The notes: a model not told the origin generated them from the sequence alone. DNA of 64,000 bases from Vreelandella azerica (GCF_013112225.1 NZ_JABFHI010000003.1:62001-126000), one strand, 5' to 3'. Shown: positions 1 through 6,986, numbered from the stretch's first letter. Translations and numbers: made by a program.

Positions 1-1250
1 CCAAACAGCGCCATGCGCTGCTGCACCGCTGGTTCACGCTGATCATGGAGCATGCCGACGACCTGGCCCGCCTGATGACCCTGGAACAGGGCAAGCCGCT
101 AGTGGAATCACGCGGCGAGGTGGCCTACGGCGCCTCCTTTATCGAGTTTTTTGCCGAAGAAGCCAAGCGCATGGCCGGTGAAACCCTGCCCACCCACGCC
201 GCCGACAAGCGCCTGCTGGTGCTGCGCGAGCCGGTCGGTGTGGTCGCCGCCATCACCCCGTGGAACTTCCCGCTGGCGATGATCACCCGAAAATGCGCCC
301 CCGCCTTGGCAGCGGGATGCACGGTAGTGATCAAGCCCGCCGAAGCCACGCCGCTGACGGCCCTGGCCGCAGCCTACCTGGCGCTGGAAGCAGGCCTGCC
401 CGCGGGTACCATCAATGTAGTGACCGCCAAAACACCGGCGGCCGTGGGGGATGTGCTGACCAGCGATGCGCGGGTACGCAAGGTGTCCTTCACCGGCTCC
501 ACCCCAGTAGGCAAGCACCTGATGGCCCAGTGCGCGAGCACCGTCAAGAAAACCGCCATGGAACTCGGCGGCAATGCGCCCTTTATTGTCTTTGATGATG
601 CCGATATTGATGCGGCGGTCAGCGGTGCCCTGGCATCAAAATACCGCAACGCCGGGCAAACCTGTGTCTGCACCAACCGCTTCCTGGTTCAGGACGGCAT
701 CTACGACCGTTTTGTTGCCAAGCTGGCAGAACGGGTGGAAGCGCTGCAGGTAGGTAATGGCCTGGAAGACGGCACCACCATTGGCCCGCTGATCAACCAG
801 GCGGCGATTGATAAGGTGCAGCGCCATGTGGATGACGCCGTAAGCCAAGGCGCCCGCCTGATCTGCGGCGGCAAGCCCCATGCGGCAGGCGAGCGCTTCT
901 TCGCCCCCACGGTGCTGGCGGATGTTACCCCGGATATGCGGGTCGCCACGGAAGAAACCTTTGGCCCGCTGGCGCCGGTTTTCCGCTTCACCAAGGATGA
1001 AGACGCCATCGCCATGGCCAACGACACGCCCTTTGGCCTGGCCGCCTATTTCTACGCCAGCGATTACCGGCGCATCTGGCACACCATGGAAGCCCTGGAA
1101 TACGGCATGGTTGGGGTCAACGAAGGCATTATCTCCACCGAACTGGCGCCCTTTGGCGGTGTGAAGGAATCCGGCCTCGGCCGCGAAGGCTCCCACCACG
1201 GCCTGGAAGAATTCACCGAGCTGAAATACGTCTGCGTCGGCGGGCTGTAA
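1..1250 (+). CDS. gabD: NAD(P)-dependent succinate-semialdehyde dehydrogenase, 5'-truncated
   Basis: Oxidises succinate semialdehyde to succinate with NAD(P)+, the last step of the GABA shunt, in the cytoplasm. The reading frame is open from base 3 at the window edge, so the N-terminal part lies outside. Counting from the Met codon at 45, the nucleotide-binding segment TPWNFPLAM is near residues 71-79, FTGSTPVGK at 149-157, the general-base Glu in MELGGNAP at 173 and the catalytic Cys in NAGQTCVCTNR at 207. The whole C-terminal half is present and ends in TAA. The residues around EQGKPL and the active site fit GabD better than betaine-aldehyde dehydrogenases, but specificity within the aldehyde dehydrogenase superfamily is inferred. 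Any gabT partner would be upstream, outside the window. Confidence 0.88.
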   Translation, partial: KQRHALLHRWFTLIMEHADDLARLMTLEQGKPLVESRGEVAYGASFIEFFAEEAKRMAGETLPTHAADKRLLVLREPVGVVAAITPWNFPLAMITRKCAPALAAGCTVVIKPAEATPLTALAAAYLALEAGLPAGTINVVTAKTPAAVGDVLTSDARVRKVSFTGSTPVGKHLMAQCASTVKKTAMELGGNAPFIVFDDADIDAAVSGALASKYRNAGQTCVCTNRFLVQDGIYDRFVAKLAERVEALQVGNGLEDGTTIGPLINQAAIDKVQRHVDDAVSQGARLICGGKPHAAGERFFAPTVLADVTPDMRVATEETFGPLAPVFRFTKDEDAIAMANDTPFGLAAYFYASDYRRIWHTMEALEYGMVGVNEGIISTELAPFGGVKESGLGREGSHHGLEEFTELKYVCVGGL

Positions 1251-1262
1251 ACCACACGGCCT

Positions 1263-1310
1263 GATGGTAGCGGGGATGATCGCCTTTCTGCGCGAGCATC
1301 CCCTACCATC
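1263..1310. terminator. Hairpin downstream of gabD
   Basis: An inverted repeat (GATGGTA-gc-GGGGATG against CATCCCC-TACCATC) starts 12 bases after the gabD stop. There is no T-run, so it may be a processing or attenuation hairpin rather than a classical intrinsic terminator. Confidence 0.5.
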
Positions 1311-1384
1311 ATTCCCGAACGCCCCCAGTACTGTCACTCCCGCAAACACCCCAGCACCGTCATTCCCGAACCTCCCCCAGCACC
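1311..1384. repeat. Tandem half-units of the intergenic repeat
   Basis: Three degenerate units of about 30 bp, each built around GTCATTCCCGAA plus a C-rich spacer, lead into the first full repeat copy. They look like stacked left ends of the element at 1385. Similar half-units stand before the copies at 3580 and 4252. Confidence 0.6.
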
Positions 1385-1600
1385 GTCATTCCCGAATGGG
1401 GTAATCGGGAATCCACCTTGACCTTTTCAGCCGAAGCCACCCAACCCTAAAGCCACAATGGATTCCCGCTAAAAGCATGCGGGAATGACGGGGTGGTGGG
1501 CCACAAACGTAGGGTGGCTTCGCGAAGCAAGCCACCCACTCGCCGCAGGCGAGCGGGGTTACCGGGCAGCAAGCCCAGCTCAACGCCTTTGACGATAGCG
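1385..1600. repeat. Palindromic intergenic repeat, copy 1
   Basis: The 105-bp core (1385-1489) is bounded by imperfect inverted ends: GTCATTCCCG...CGGGAATCCA on the left and TGGATTCCCGC...GCGGGAATGAC on the right. The tail carries two more palindromes, GGTGGCTT...AAGCCACC and CTCGCC...GGCGAG, and continues to about 1600 with sequence shared with copy 4. It encodes no plausible protein. The ATTCCC(N)GGGAAT ends recall dRS3/MITE-type elements in other proteobacteria; that link is by resemblance only. Copies also start at 2693, 3580 and 4252. Confidence 0.85.
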
Positions 1601-1761
1601 TGAAGGTGAATAACGCACAGCATCCCTAATCACCAAATGTAACTTATGGGCTGGCAGCTCGTTTCGGATATTGCGATTTTTGTTTATTTCGAATAGCCTG
1701 ATGGTAACAATGAAACACGAAAAGCAGCCAGCAATAGCAAGTTCTGCCAGGAGGTCATGCC

Positions 1762-2214
1762 ATGAACACAGCCACCCCGGATACCTTGCCCCACGACGTG
1801 GAACTCACCCGTCTGGCCAGGGCCAGCGCCACCGAACTCAGCCAACTGCTCCGTGGGCGACCCGAAAGCGACCGGGCGCATATCAAGCTGGATGGGGCGG
1901 ATCTAGTGCTGCCTCGTCAGGCGCTGGTGCTGCTGCGTGACCTACTGACCGAAATGGCTCAGGGCAATGCCGTGACTCTTCTGCCGACTCATGCCGAGAT
2001 AACGACCCAGGAAGCCGCCAACATGCTCAATGTCTCGCGGCCCCATCTGGTCAAGCTGATCGAGGAGGGTGCGATTCCCTTCACCCGAGTGGGCACGCAC
2101 CGCCGCATTCGCCTGCCGGACTTGCTGGCCTACAAGCGCCAGCAGGAGGAAGCATCCGAGGCCGCACTGCAGGCGCTGGCCGACCAGGCCCAGGATCTGG
2201 ACATGGGCTACTGA
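1762..2214 (+). CDS. Excisionase-type HTH antitoxin of a VapBC-like pair
   Basis: A 150-residue DNA-binding protein. A helix-turn-helix of the excisionase/MerR-like type lies at about residues 74-125 (TTQEAANMLNVSRPHLVKLI, then GTHRRIRLPDLLAYK), and the tail is acidic and Ala-rich. This family sits directly upstream of PIN-domain RNase toxins and acts as antitoxin and autorepressor. A ribosome-binding site (AGGAGG, about 1749-1754) precedes the ATG. The stop overlaps the next ATG (TGATG), as expected for coupled antitoxin-toxin translation, but the toxin is only a fragment. As an orphan it may still repress its own promoter. Copy 1 of the intergenic repeat lies upstream. Confidence 0.75.
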   Translation: MNTATPDTLPHDVELTRLARASATELSQLLRGRPESDRAHIKLDGADLVLPRQALVLLRDLLTEMAQGNAVTLLPTHAEITTQEAANMLNVSRPHLVKLIEEGAIPFTRVGTHRRIRLPDLLAYKRQQEEASEAALQALADQAQDLDMGY

Positions 2215-2324
2215 TGCGCTTCGTGGTCGTCTATGACGCCTGCGTGCTTTATCCCGCCCCTTTGCGAGATCTGTTGATGCGCCTGGCCACTTCGGGGCTC
2301 TACGCGAGAACGAAATACTTATGA
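2214..2324 (+). pseudogene. PIN-domain (VapC-like) toxin, N-terminal fragment
   Basis: Reads MRFVVVYDACVLYPAPLRDL and continues for 36 codons to a TGA. The start matches PIN RNases, including the first metal-binding Asp in VVYDACVLYP. Homology ends near residue 30 and the rest of the domain (about 150 residues in the family) is missing. The ATG overlaps the stop of the antitoxin gene at 1762. The 3' end overlaps sequence that looks like a BrnT toxin tail in another frame, so this is a recombination scar rather than a point mutation. A catalytically active toxin is not expected. Confidence 0.7.
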
Positions 2325-2335
2325 AGGGTACAGAC

Positions 2336-2545
2336 ATGCGTGATCACTACGACTTTTCCGAATCCGTCAAGAATCCATATGCCAAGAAGCTCAAGAAGCA
2401 AGTTACGATCCGGCTGGATGAAGACACCGTTGCCTACTTTAAGGATCTTGCTGAGGAAAAGGGACTTCCGTATCAAAGCCTTATAAACCTATACCTGCGT
2501 GATTGCGCTCAATCACACAAGGATCTGAAAATCGAGTGGCAGTGA
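2336..2545 (+). CDS. BrnA-like ribbon-helix-helix antitoxin
   Basis: A small protein of 69 residues from the ATG at 2336, chosen because GAAGGG lies 8 bases upstream and the family begins with MRxHYDF. An earlier in-frame ATG at 2321 has no such site. The core KKQVTIRLDEDTVAYFKDLA is a CopG/Arc-type ribbon-helix-helix DNA-binding unit, followed by GLPYQSLINLYLRDC, typical of BrnA/DUF4415-type antitoxins. The usual BrnT toxin upstream is reduced to a possible C-terminal scrap, so the antitoxin is orphaned. An attC-like site follows at 2573. Confidence 0.75.
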   Translation: MRDHYDFSESVKNPYAKKLKKQVTIRLDEDTVAYFKDLAEEKGLPYQSLINLYLRDCAQSHKDLKIEWQ

Positions 2546-2572
2546 ACAGTTAGCAAGCAGCTTATGTCGAAC

Positions 2573-2635
2573 TGTTCAACGCTCTGGACAAAAAACGGTC
2601 TCCATGCTGGCTTGCCGTAGAGCCAGGCGTTATAT
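2573..2635 (+). other. attC-like (integron cassette) recombination site, candidate
   Basis: The segment opens with GTTCAAC and closes with GCGTTATAT. Its ends can pair (GC-T-CTGG against CCAGGC, then ACGG against CCGT), leaving an unpaired T, as in single-stranded attC folds. It sits just after the antitoxin stop, where a cassette attC is expected. It is weaker than the site at 5826. No integron integrase gene is in the window. Confidence 0.4.
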
Positions 2636-2692
2636 CAAGCAGAGTTGGAATAGAGATGGTACACGTAGCGGATATTTTCGAGCCCCAGCACC

Positions 2693-2849
2693 GTCATTCC
2701 CGAATGGGGTAATCTGGAATCCACCTTGACCTTTTCTACCTAAGCCACCCAACCCTAAAGCCACAATGGATTCCCGCTAAAAGCATGCGGGAATGACAGG
2801 GCGGTGGGCCACAAACGTAGGGTAGCTTCGCGCAGCAAGCCAGCAACTT
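2693..2849. repeat. Palindromic intergenic repeat, copy 2
   Basis: The 105-bp core (2693-2797) differs from copy 1 at a few bases (TCTGGAATCC in the left arm). The tail stops early, about 30 bases before the higBA promoter. Together with 2546-2692 it fills the 366-bp gap between the BrnA-like gene and higB. Confidence 0.85.
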
Positions 2850-2876
2850 GACCCTGTACCTCGGCATTCAGCTATT

Positions 2877-2905
2877 TTGTTGCGCGGTGCGCAATATGCT
2901 ACTAT
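2877..2905 (+). promoter_or_regulatory. higBA promoter with overlapping operator palindrome
   Basis: A -35-like TTGTTG (2877-2882) and a -10-like TACTAT (2900-2905) are 17 bases apart. A perfect palindrome TTGCGC-GGT-GCGCAA (2880-2894) overlaps the -35 and spacer, where HigA autorepression would act. The higB ATG lies 6 bases after the -10, so the transcript would be leaderless or nearly so. No ribosome-binding site is seen. Confidence 0.6.
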
Positions 2906-2911
2906 CTCCTA

Positions 2912-3190
2912 ATGATCAAATCATTTCGTCACAAAGGGCTGAAACGTTTCTACTCGACCGGCAGCACATCTGGCATCCAGCCGGATCACGCCGAGAAACT
3001 GCGTATGCAGTTGGCTGCTTTGGATACCGCCACTTCAGTGGAAGACATGAACATTCCCGGTTTTCGGCTTCATCCATTGAAAGGTAAAGACAGAGGGCGA
3101 TGGTCGATTCGGGTTAATGGAAATTGGCGTATGACGTTCGGGTTTAAGGATGGCAACGCCTACGTTCTTGACTATGAGGATTATCACTAA
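2912..3190 (+). CDS. higB: HigB-type toxin (RelE/ParE fold ribosome-dependent RNase)
   Basis: A 92-residue protein starting MIKSFRHKGLKRFYSTG, the usual opening of the HigB/GraT family. It continues with LHPLKGKDRGRWSIRVNGNWRMTF, which contains the conserved core and Arg-rich face, and ends in YEDYH. Family members cleave translated mRNA on the ribosome and are neutralised by the downstream HigA. Toxin-before-antitoxin order is typical of hig loci. The stop overlaps the higA ATG by one base (TAATG). The frame is intact and of normal length. It stands between two copies of the intergenic repeat. Confidence 0.9.
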   Translation: MIKSFRHKGLKRFYSTGSTSGIQPDHAEKLRMQLAALDTATSVEDMNIPGFRLHPLKGKDRGRWSIRVNGNWRMTFGFKDGNAYVLDYEDYH

Positions 3191-3483
3191 TGACTATGCA
3201 CAAACCGCCGCATCCTGGGGAATTCATTCGGGAAGTTTACCTGAAGCCTTTTGACATCAGTTCCCGTCAGCTTGCGTCTAACCTGAAGGTTTCGCCCTCT
3301 ACGCTGTCTCGTCTTCTAAAAGGGGATAGTGGTGTCAGCCCGGAAATGTCTCTGCGGCTATCCAAGGTTCTCGGGCGTACTCCTGAGAGCTGGTTGGCGA
3401 TGCAGGATATGTACGACCTTTGGTTAGCTCGAAATACTGTCAATCTTGATGAAATTCACCCTCTGGATTTTGATGCAGCGTAA
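3190..3483 (+). CDS. higA: HigA-type antitoxin, XRE-family HTH
   Basis: A 97-residue antitoxin and autorepressor. It begins HKPPHPGEFIREVYL, the conserved HigA N-terminus, then has an XRE helix-turn-helix at about residues 30-75 (RQLASNLKVSPSTLSRLLKG and MSLRLSKVLGRTPESWL). Translation is probably coupled to higB. The most likely operator is the TTGCGC/GCGCAA palindrome at 2880. Length and frame are normal, so the pair is probably functional. Confidence 0.9.
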   Translation: MTMHKPPHPGEFIREVYLKPFDISSRQLASNLKVSPSTLSRLLKGDSGVSPEMSLRLSKVLGRTPESWLAMQDMYDLWLARNTVNLDEIHPLDFDAA

Positions 3484-3509
3484 CCAGTAGCCGTTGACCA
3501 ACGCACCTA

Positions 3510-3763
3510 CGCAAACACCCCAACACCGGCATTCCCGAAAGCACCTCAACACTGCCATTCTTGAAACCATCTCATCACCGTCATTCCCGAATGGGGTAAT
3601 CGGGAATCCACCTTGACCTTTTCAGCCGAAGCCACCCAATCCTAAGGTCACAATGGATTCCCGTTAAAAGCATGCGGGAATGACGAGGGGGTGGGCCACA
3701 AACGTAGGGTGGCTTCGCGCAGCAAGCCAGCAACTCGCCGCAGACGAACGGGGTTAGCAGGCG
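3510..3763. repeat. Palindromic intergenic repeat, copy 3, with preceding half-units
   Basis: The core occupies 3580-3684 and is preceded by two degenerate CATTCCCGAA-type half-units (3510-3579). The tail keeps the GGTGGCTTCGCG palindrome arm, but the CTCGCC/GGCGAG stem has decayed. It fills most of the 430-bp gap between higA and the next antitoxin gene; nothing else is seen there. Confidence 0.8.
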
Positions 3764-3950
3764 GCGGACAACGATATTGCGCCCATCGAAATGGTGAATA
3801 GCAATACCCAAGCCAGGCCTCTCTATAATGCGTACGCAGCAAATTGACGATCACGGTTCTTATCGTGTGTGTTGACTCCGACGTAAAAACCGACTTACGC
3901 AAGTGCCGTTGGAGTGCGTTATACTTTTGCTAACCACAGAGGAGCTACCC

Positions 3951-4171
3951 ATGAGCACCCCTTAGATCCGATTGTGAGTGAGTTTGAAACTCAGGAGCAA
4001 GCAGATAGCTACAAACGCTGGTTCCGTGAACGCGTCCAAGCCAGCTTAGCTGATTCCCGTCCGGGTATTCCCCATGATGAAGTCATGGCGGAAATGGACG
4101 CCTTGATAGATGCAAAACGTCCTCATGCTGCTGGATGCGAGTGCCCTGGCAAGCTCGAACGCATACGTTGA
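3951..4171 (+). CDS. PaaA2/'stability determinant'-like antitoxin, frameshifted at its start
   Basis: The intact family start would read MSTPLDPIVSEFETQEQA. Here ATGAGCACC is followed by four C instead of five, which puts a stop in frame after four codons. Beyond that the frame is open for about 70 residues, with WFRERVQASLADSRPGIPHD and MAEMDALIDAKR, matching small antitoxins found upstream of ParE-type toxins. No ParE toxin follows: copy 4 of the repeat begins 80 bases on. A ribosome-binding site (GAGG, 3940-3943) lies 7 bases before the ATG. The frameshift is probably a sequencing error; the missing toxin appears real. Confidence 0.6.
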
Positions 4172-4209
4172 CGCTAACGGCTTGCCCCTCGCACGTCTCC
4201 GTCAGCTTT

Positions 4210-4465
4210 GAACTCCCCTAACACCGTCATTCCTGAACTGCCCCCCTCACCGTCATTCCCGAATGGGGTAATCGGGAATCCACCTTGACCTTTTCCGCCG
4301 AAGCCACCCAACCCAAAAGCCACAATGGATTCCCGCTAAAAGCATGCGGGAATGACGGAGGTGGGCCACAAACGTAGGGCGGCTTCGCGAAGCAAGCCAC
4401 CAACTCGCCGCAGGCGAGCGGGGTTAGCAGACAGCAAGCTCAGCACAGCGCCTTTGACGATAGCG
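4210..4465. repeat. Palindromic intergenic repeat, copy 4, with half-unit
   Basis: A half-unit at 4210-4251 precedes the core (4252-4356). The tail runs to about 4465 and matches the far tail of copy 1, including GCCTTTGACGATAGCG. Weaker similarity continues to about 4515 (ATTACCAATTGTAACCTAT against ATCACCAAATGTAACTTAT in copy 1). It occupies most of the 398-bp space before the gene at 4570. Confidence 0.85.
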
Positions 4466-4569
4466 ACAAAAGTATTATCCCCAGTATCACAAATTACCAA
4501 TTGTAACCTATAGAAACATGCTGCATTAGCTGATAATGTGACTTCAAAGACGCCAAGGAAGAGCACCTA

Positions 4570-4956
4570 ATGACGCAAGACGCGACAACCACCCAAACAT
4601 CACTCCGCCAGCCCGGTATATCCAGGTTGGCTTATCAATACGTTGGCAGCCCAATCGCCCAGCTAGCGACACTATCAGTCTGTGTCCCTATCAACTCGGC
4701 ACATGCCAATAACGACGATCCAGCTCCCTACAGCGTGGTGAACTACCCAGCGTTATTGATTTGGGCAAAACTTGCTCGCGCGCGAATTCTGGATATGTGG
4801 CAGGTATATGCTTATGCGCATCTAAAATCAATGGGTTGGAAGAAATGTGGCGCGTCGGATAATACTGTTAAAAGCGCAACGGTGTTCATCCAATATCAGG
4901 ATGCGCAGTCCAATCACTGTTATGCCTTTAAAATGAAACATGAGTTCTATAAATGA
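4570..4956 (+). CDS. Hypothetical protein, unrecognised (128 aa)
   Basis: I do not recognise this protein. It has a GGAAGA ribosome-binding site 8 bases before the ATG. A Thr/Gln-rich N-terminus is followed by a moderately hydrophobic middle (VVNYPALLIWAKLARARILD) and a polar C-terminus with three Cys. There is no clear signal peptide. Its stop overlaps the ATG of the next gene (ATGA), which suggests a translationally coupled set with the genes at 4953 and 5369. Base composition is AT-richer than the core genes. The upstream part may be chimeric. A shortened or shifted frame cannot be excluded. Confidence 0.45.
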   Translation: MTQDATTTQTSLRQPGISRLAYQYVGSPIAQLATLSVCVPINSAHANNDDPAPYSVVNYPALLIWAKLARARILDMWQVYAYAHLKSMGWKKCGASDNTVKSATVFIQYQDAQSNHCYAFKMKHEFYK

Positions 4957-5366
4957 GTGAAATAAACAAACAACATATCAAAAATAGAGTGGAAGATTGG
5001 GAGCAACGTATAGAAAGCGTCTTTTCGCTTGTAAAGAATTCGTTGTCTGGCAACTCGGAAATTGAATTTGTTGAAAATAAAACACTACAGATGAATGAGG
5101 AGTTGATGCAGAAGTTTGGTGTCTCTCCTGTTTCTTTGCCTGTTCTAGAGGTTAAGCGGAAAGGTGTTCTCGTTGCATCTTTTAAGCCGATCGGATTATG
5201 GGTAATCGGTGCCAATGGACGGATCGATATTTTAACTAAAGAAGGTTCTTATATATTGGTTGACCTAGAAGGTAAAGATAAACCATCGGATTGGCGTGTT
5301 TACACACCTAAAAACAGGAAGAAAAGCATACCTTTCGATAGAGAATTTGTGCTAGGGCTGATTTAG
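4953..5366 (+). CDS. Hypothetical protein paired with a HEPN protein (137 aa)
   Basis: The family is not recognised. The N-terminal half is charged and helical (KNRVEDWEQRIESVFSLVKN). The C-terminal half looks like beta strands (LEVKRKGVLVASFKPIGLWV, NGRIDILTKEGSYILVDLEG). It overlaps the upstream gene by ATGA and ends 2 bases before the HEPN gene start at 5369, so the two are probably co-translated. The arrangement suggests a partner, possibly the antitoxin or sensor, of the HEPN protein. That role is inferred from context only. AT-rich composition and a downstream attC-like site point to horizontal origin. Confidence 0.6.
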   Translation: MSEINKQHIKNRVEDWEQRIESVFSLVKNSLSGNSEIEFVENKTLQMNEELMQKFGVSPVSLPVLEVKRKGVLVASFKPIGLWVIGANGRIDILTKEGSYILVDLEGKDKPSDWRVYTPKNRKKSIPFDREFVLGLI

Positions 5367-5368
5367 TC

Positions 5369-5831
5369 ATGGGTATTTTTGACGAACTGGAAGCGCAATA
5401 CAATGATATTGATAACAAATTTGCATCAATTGAGTTCGAAGCTACCAGTAGAGGTTGGAGAAAAAAAAGAAGAGAAGTATAAAAGGAAGCGAGAACTTAA
5501 TGATCAGGCATATTTTCTTTTTATGTTCTCTCGATTTGAAGATAGAATAAGGGATGAAAGCTCTCAACTAATAACAAGGAAGCAGACCTTTATAACATCA
5601 TGGAAGCAACGAGCTGTATGGGATATTCTGCCAAGTGCATCAAGAGGTGAAATGCCGTTCAAGAAGCGCCTAGCTCTGTTGTTAGAAAAAGGTGGAAGCG
5701 ACTACAATTTAGTTGTTGATTATTATAAAGAGCGTAATTCAATTGCTCACGGTGGTAACTTCATTTCCCCGATAAGTATGCCTAGCGTAATCTCAGAGCT
5801 AAAAAGGCTGCACCGGGCAGTCAAGGCATAA
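5369..5831 (+). CDS. HEPN-like protein, frame interrupted at a poly-A run
   Basis: The ATG at 5369 reads MGIFDELEAQYNDIDNKFAS and then stops shortly after a run of eight A (5461-5468). With seven A the frame runs on to 5831, about 153 residues. The body is alpha-helical and has YFLFMFSRFEDRIRDES followed by ERNSIAHGG, which contains the R-x4-H motif that marks the catalytic site of HEPN ribonucleases. HEPN proteins commonly act as toxins or anti-phage effectors with a partner protein, here probably the product at 4953. The stop lies inside the R'' box of an attC-like site. The poly-A slip may be an error or a slippage site. Confidence 0.6.
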
Positions 5832-5897
5832 CAAATTGCTGCACTCGGATAAATTACTCGCTGTGCTCATAATTTACCGGTGAGCAAGGCGTTATAA
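5826..5897 (+). other. attC-like integron recombination site
   Basis: The 72-base site has outer boxes GCATAAC and GTTATAA. Between them a long imperfect hairpin forms: TTGCT-g-CAC-t-CGG-a-TAAATTA pairs with TAATTTA-CCG-GTG-AGCAA. The three unpaired bases on one side are the extrahelical bases by which integron integrases recognise folded attC. It starts at the stop of the HEPN gene, the usual cassette layout. No integrase or attI is visible. Confidence 0.6.
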
Positions 5898-5907
5898 ATA
5901 CAACGTA

Positions 5908-6980
5908 AGTAGTTATGCAAAAGTTATCGTGTTATCTACGCCATAACCGTTACAGACGCCTTTCACCGCCTGACAGAGCCTATCGAAAGAGCTATAGGCC
6001 GTCAGTGGTAACCAGCGATATTTGATTTCACGCCAAAGAATTTCGATCAGATTCAACTCAGGCGAGTATGGCGACAGATAAATCAGGTGAATACGGTGGG
6101 TCATCCAATCAATGATTTTCCGTCGAAATGCCTTGGAGTGATGCATTTTGGCATTGTCTAGCACAACAACAGCGAAGGCATCAGGATCTTTCTGTGCTGC
6201 AAATTGGTCAAACGCCTCTATAACCGTTTCACTATTCACCGTGTCCATTGTCATATGATGAAAGAACATCCCTTTTCTGGATAAAAACCTAATACATTCA
6301 ATCTCTTGCTATGAGAGTAAGCAGTGACTTCCCAGGGTTGCCCTATTGGGCTCCATGCATAAGGCAGTGATGAAGACTGCGAAAATCCAGTTTCATCAAA
6401 GAAGTAAAGATCACAGGTGCCGCTGTCTTCCCATTCTTTCAGCGTTGATCAGGCCTTGCGTATTGCGGAAATCTGTCTCGTCACGCCGTGCCTTCAGCGA
6501 GTAGCGAACACGTTTACAACTGTTACCGTTTTTTTAGAGCACGACGTAGGGTATCTCGACTGACCACTTTCCCGGTTTTTTCTTGAAACTTGGCATGCAG
6601 CACCGGCAACTGATGAGGATGATCTTCAACAAGCTGCTGCAATAACGCTATCTCGCCATCATTGAGAAGGTTTGGCCGCCCGTCGCGGGGTTTGTCTTGC
6701 AGACCGTCAATACCGTCTGCTTCCCACTGGGATAGCCATGTCGATACCGTATCGCGCTTGACCCCGAGAATGTCACGAATTTGATTGATCGTGTGCCCTT
6801 TATGGCTCAATAAGATGGCATGAGCGCGACGGCGTAAGGCTCGCTTTTCACCGTACTGATAAGCGTTATTTACAATGCGCTGTTGGTCTGGTGTCAAAGA
6901 GATGAAGCGTAACGGCTTGGACATGATGTATCTCCTCGTTGAGTTACATCTTTATACCCTATAATTATTGCATAGGCACT
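5908..6980 (-). mobile_element. IS630-family insertion sequence, about 1.07 kb
   Basis: Imperfect terminal inverted repeats can be read at both ends: left (from 5906) TAAGTAGTTATGCAAAAGTT, and right (reverse complement of 6963-6982) TAAGTGCCTATGCAATAATT. TA flanks each end (5906-5907, 6981-6982), the target duplication of the IS630/Tc1 superfamily. One transposase gene fills the element on the minus strand. The right end lies only 4 bases before the ATG of the DUF262 gene, so the insertion probably separated that gene from its original promoter. Confidence 0.8.
5913..6924 (-). CDS. IS630-family transposase, frame broken about three times
   Basis: Catalyses cut-and-paste transposition into TA. 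The N-terminal part (6924 to 6523) carries a homeodomain-like HTH (INQIRDILGVKRDTVSTWL) and the linker typical of IS630. The first catalytic Asp is in LYFFDETGFS, the second in VVVLDNAKMHH and the Glu in SPELNLIEILW, so the DDE triad is complete across frames. Frame changes fall near 6524 (after a run of seven A), near 6440 and near 6275 (a run of five T where six are expected). With those corrected the protein would be about 337 residues, the normal length. AGGAG precedes the ATG at 6924. Real decay and sequence error cannot be separated here. Confidence 0.8.
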
Positions 6981-6986
6981 TAACCA

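Noticed and set aside
1386-4566. Short minus-strand frames with similar peptides at 1386, 3581 and 4336
   Set aside because: They are translations of the intergenic repeat; similarity reflects the repeated DNA, and they have no start signals.
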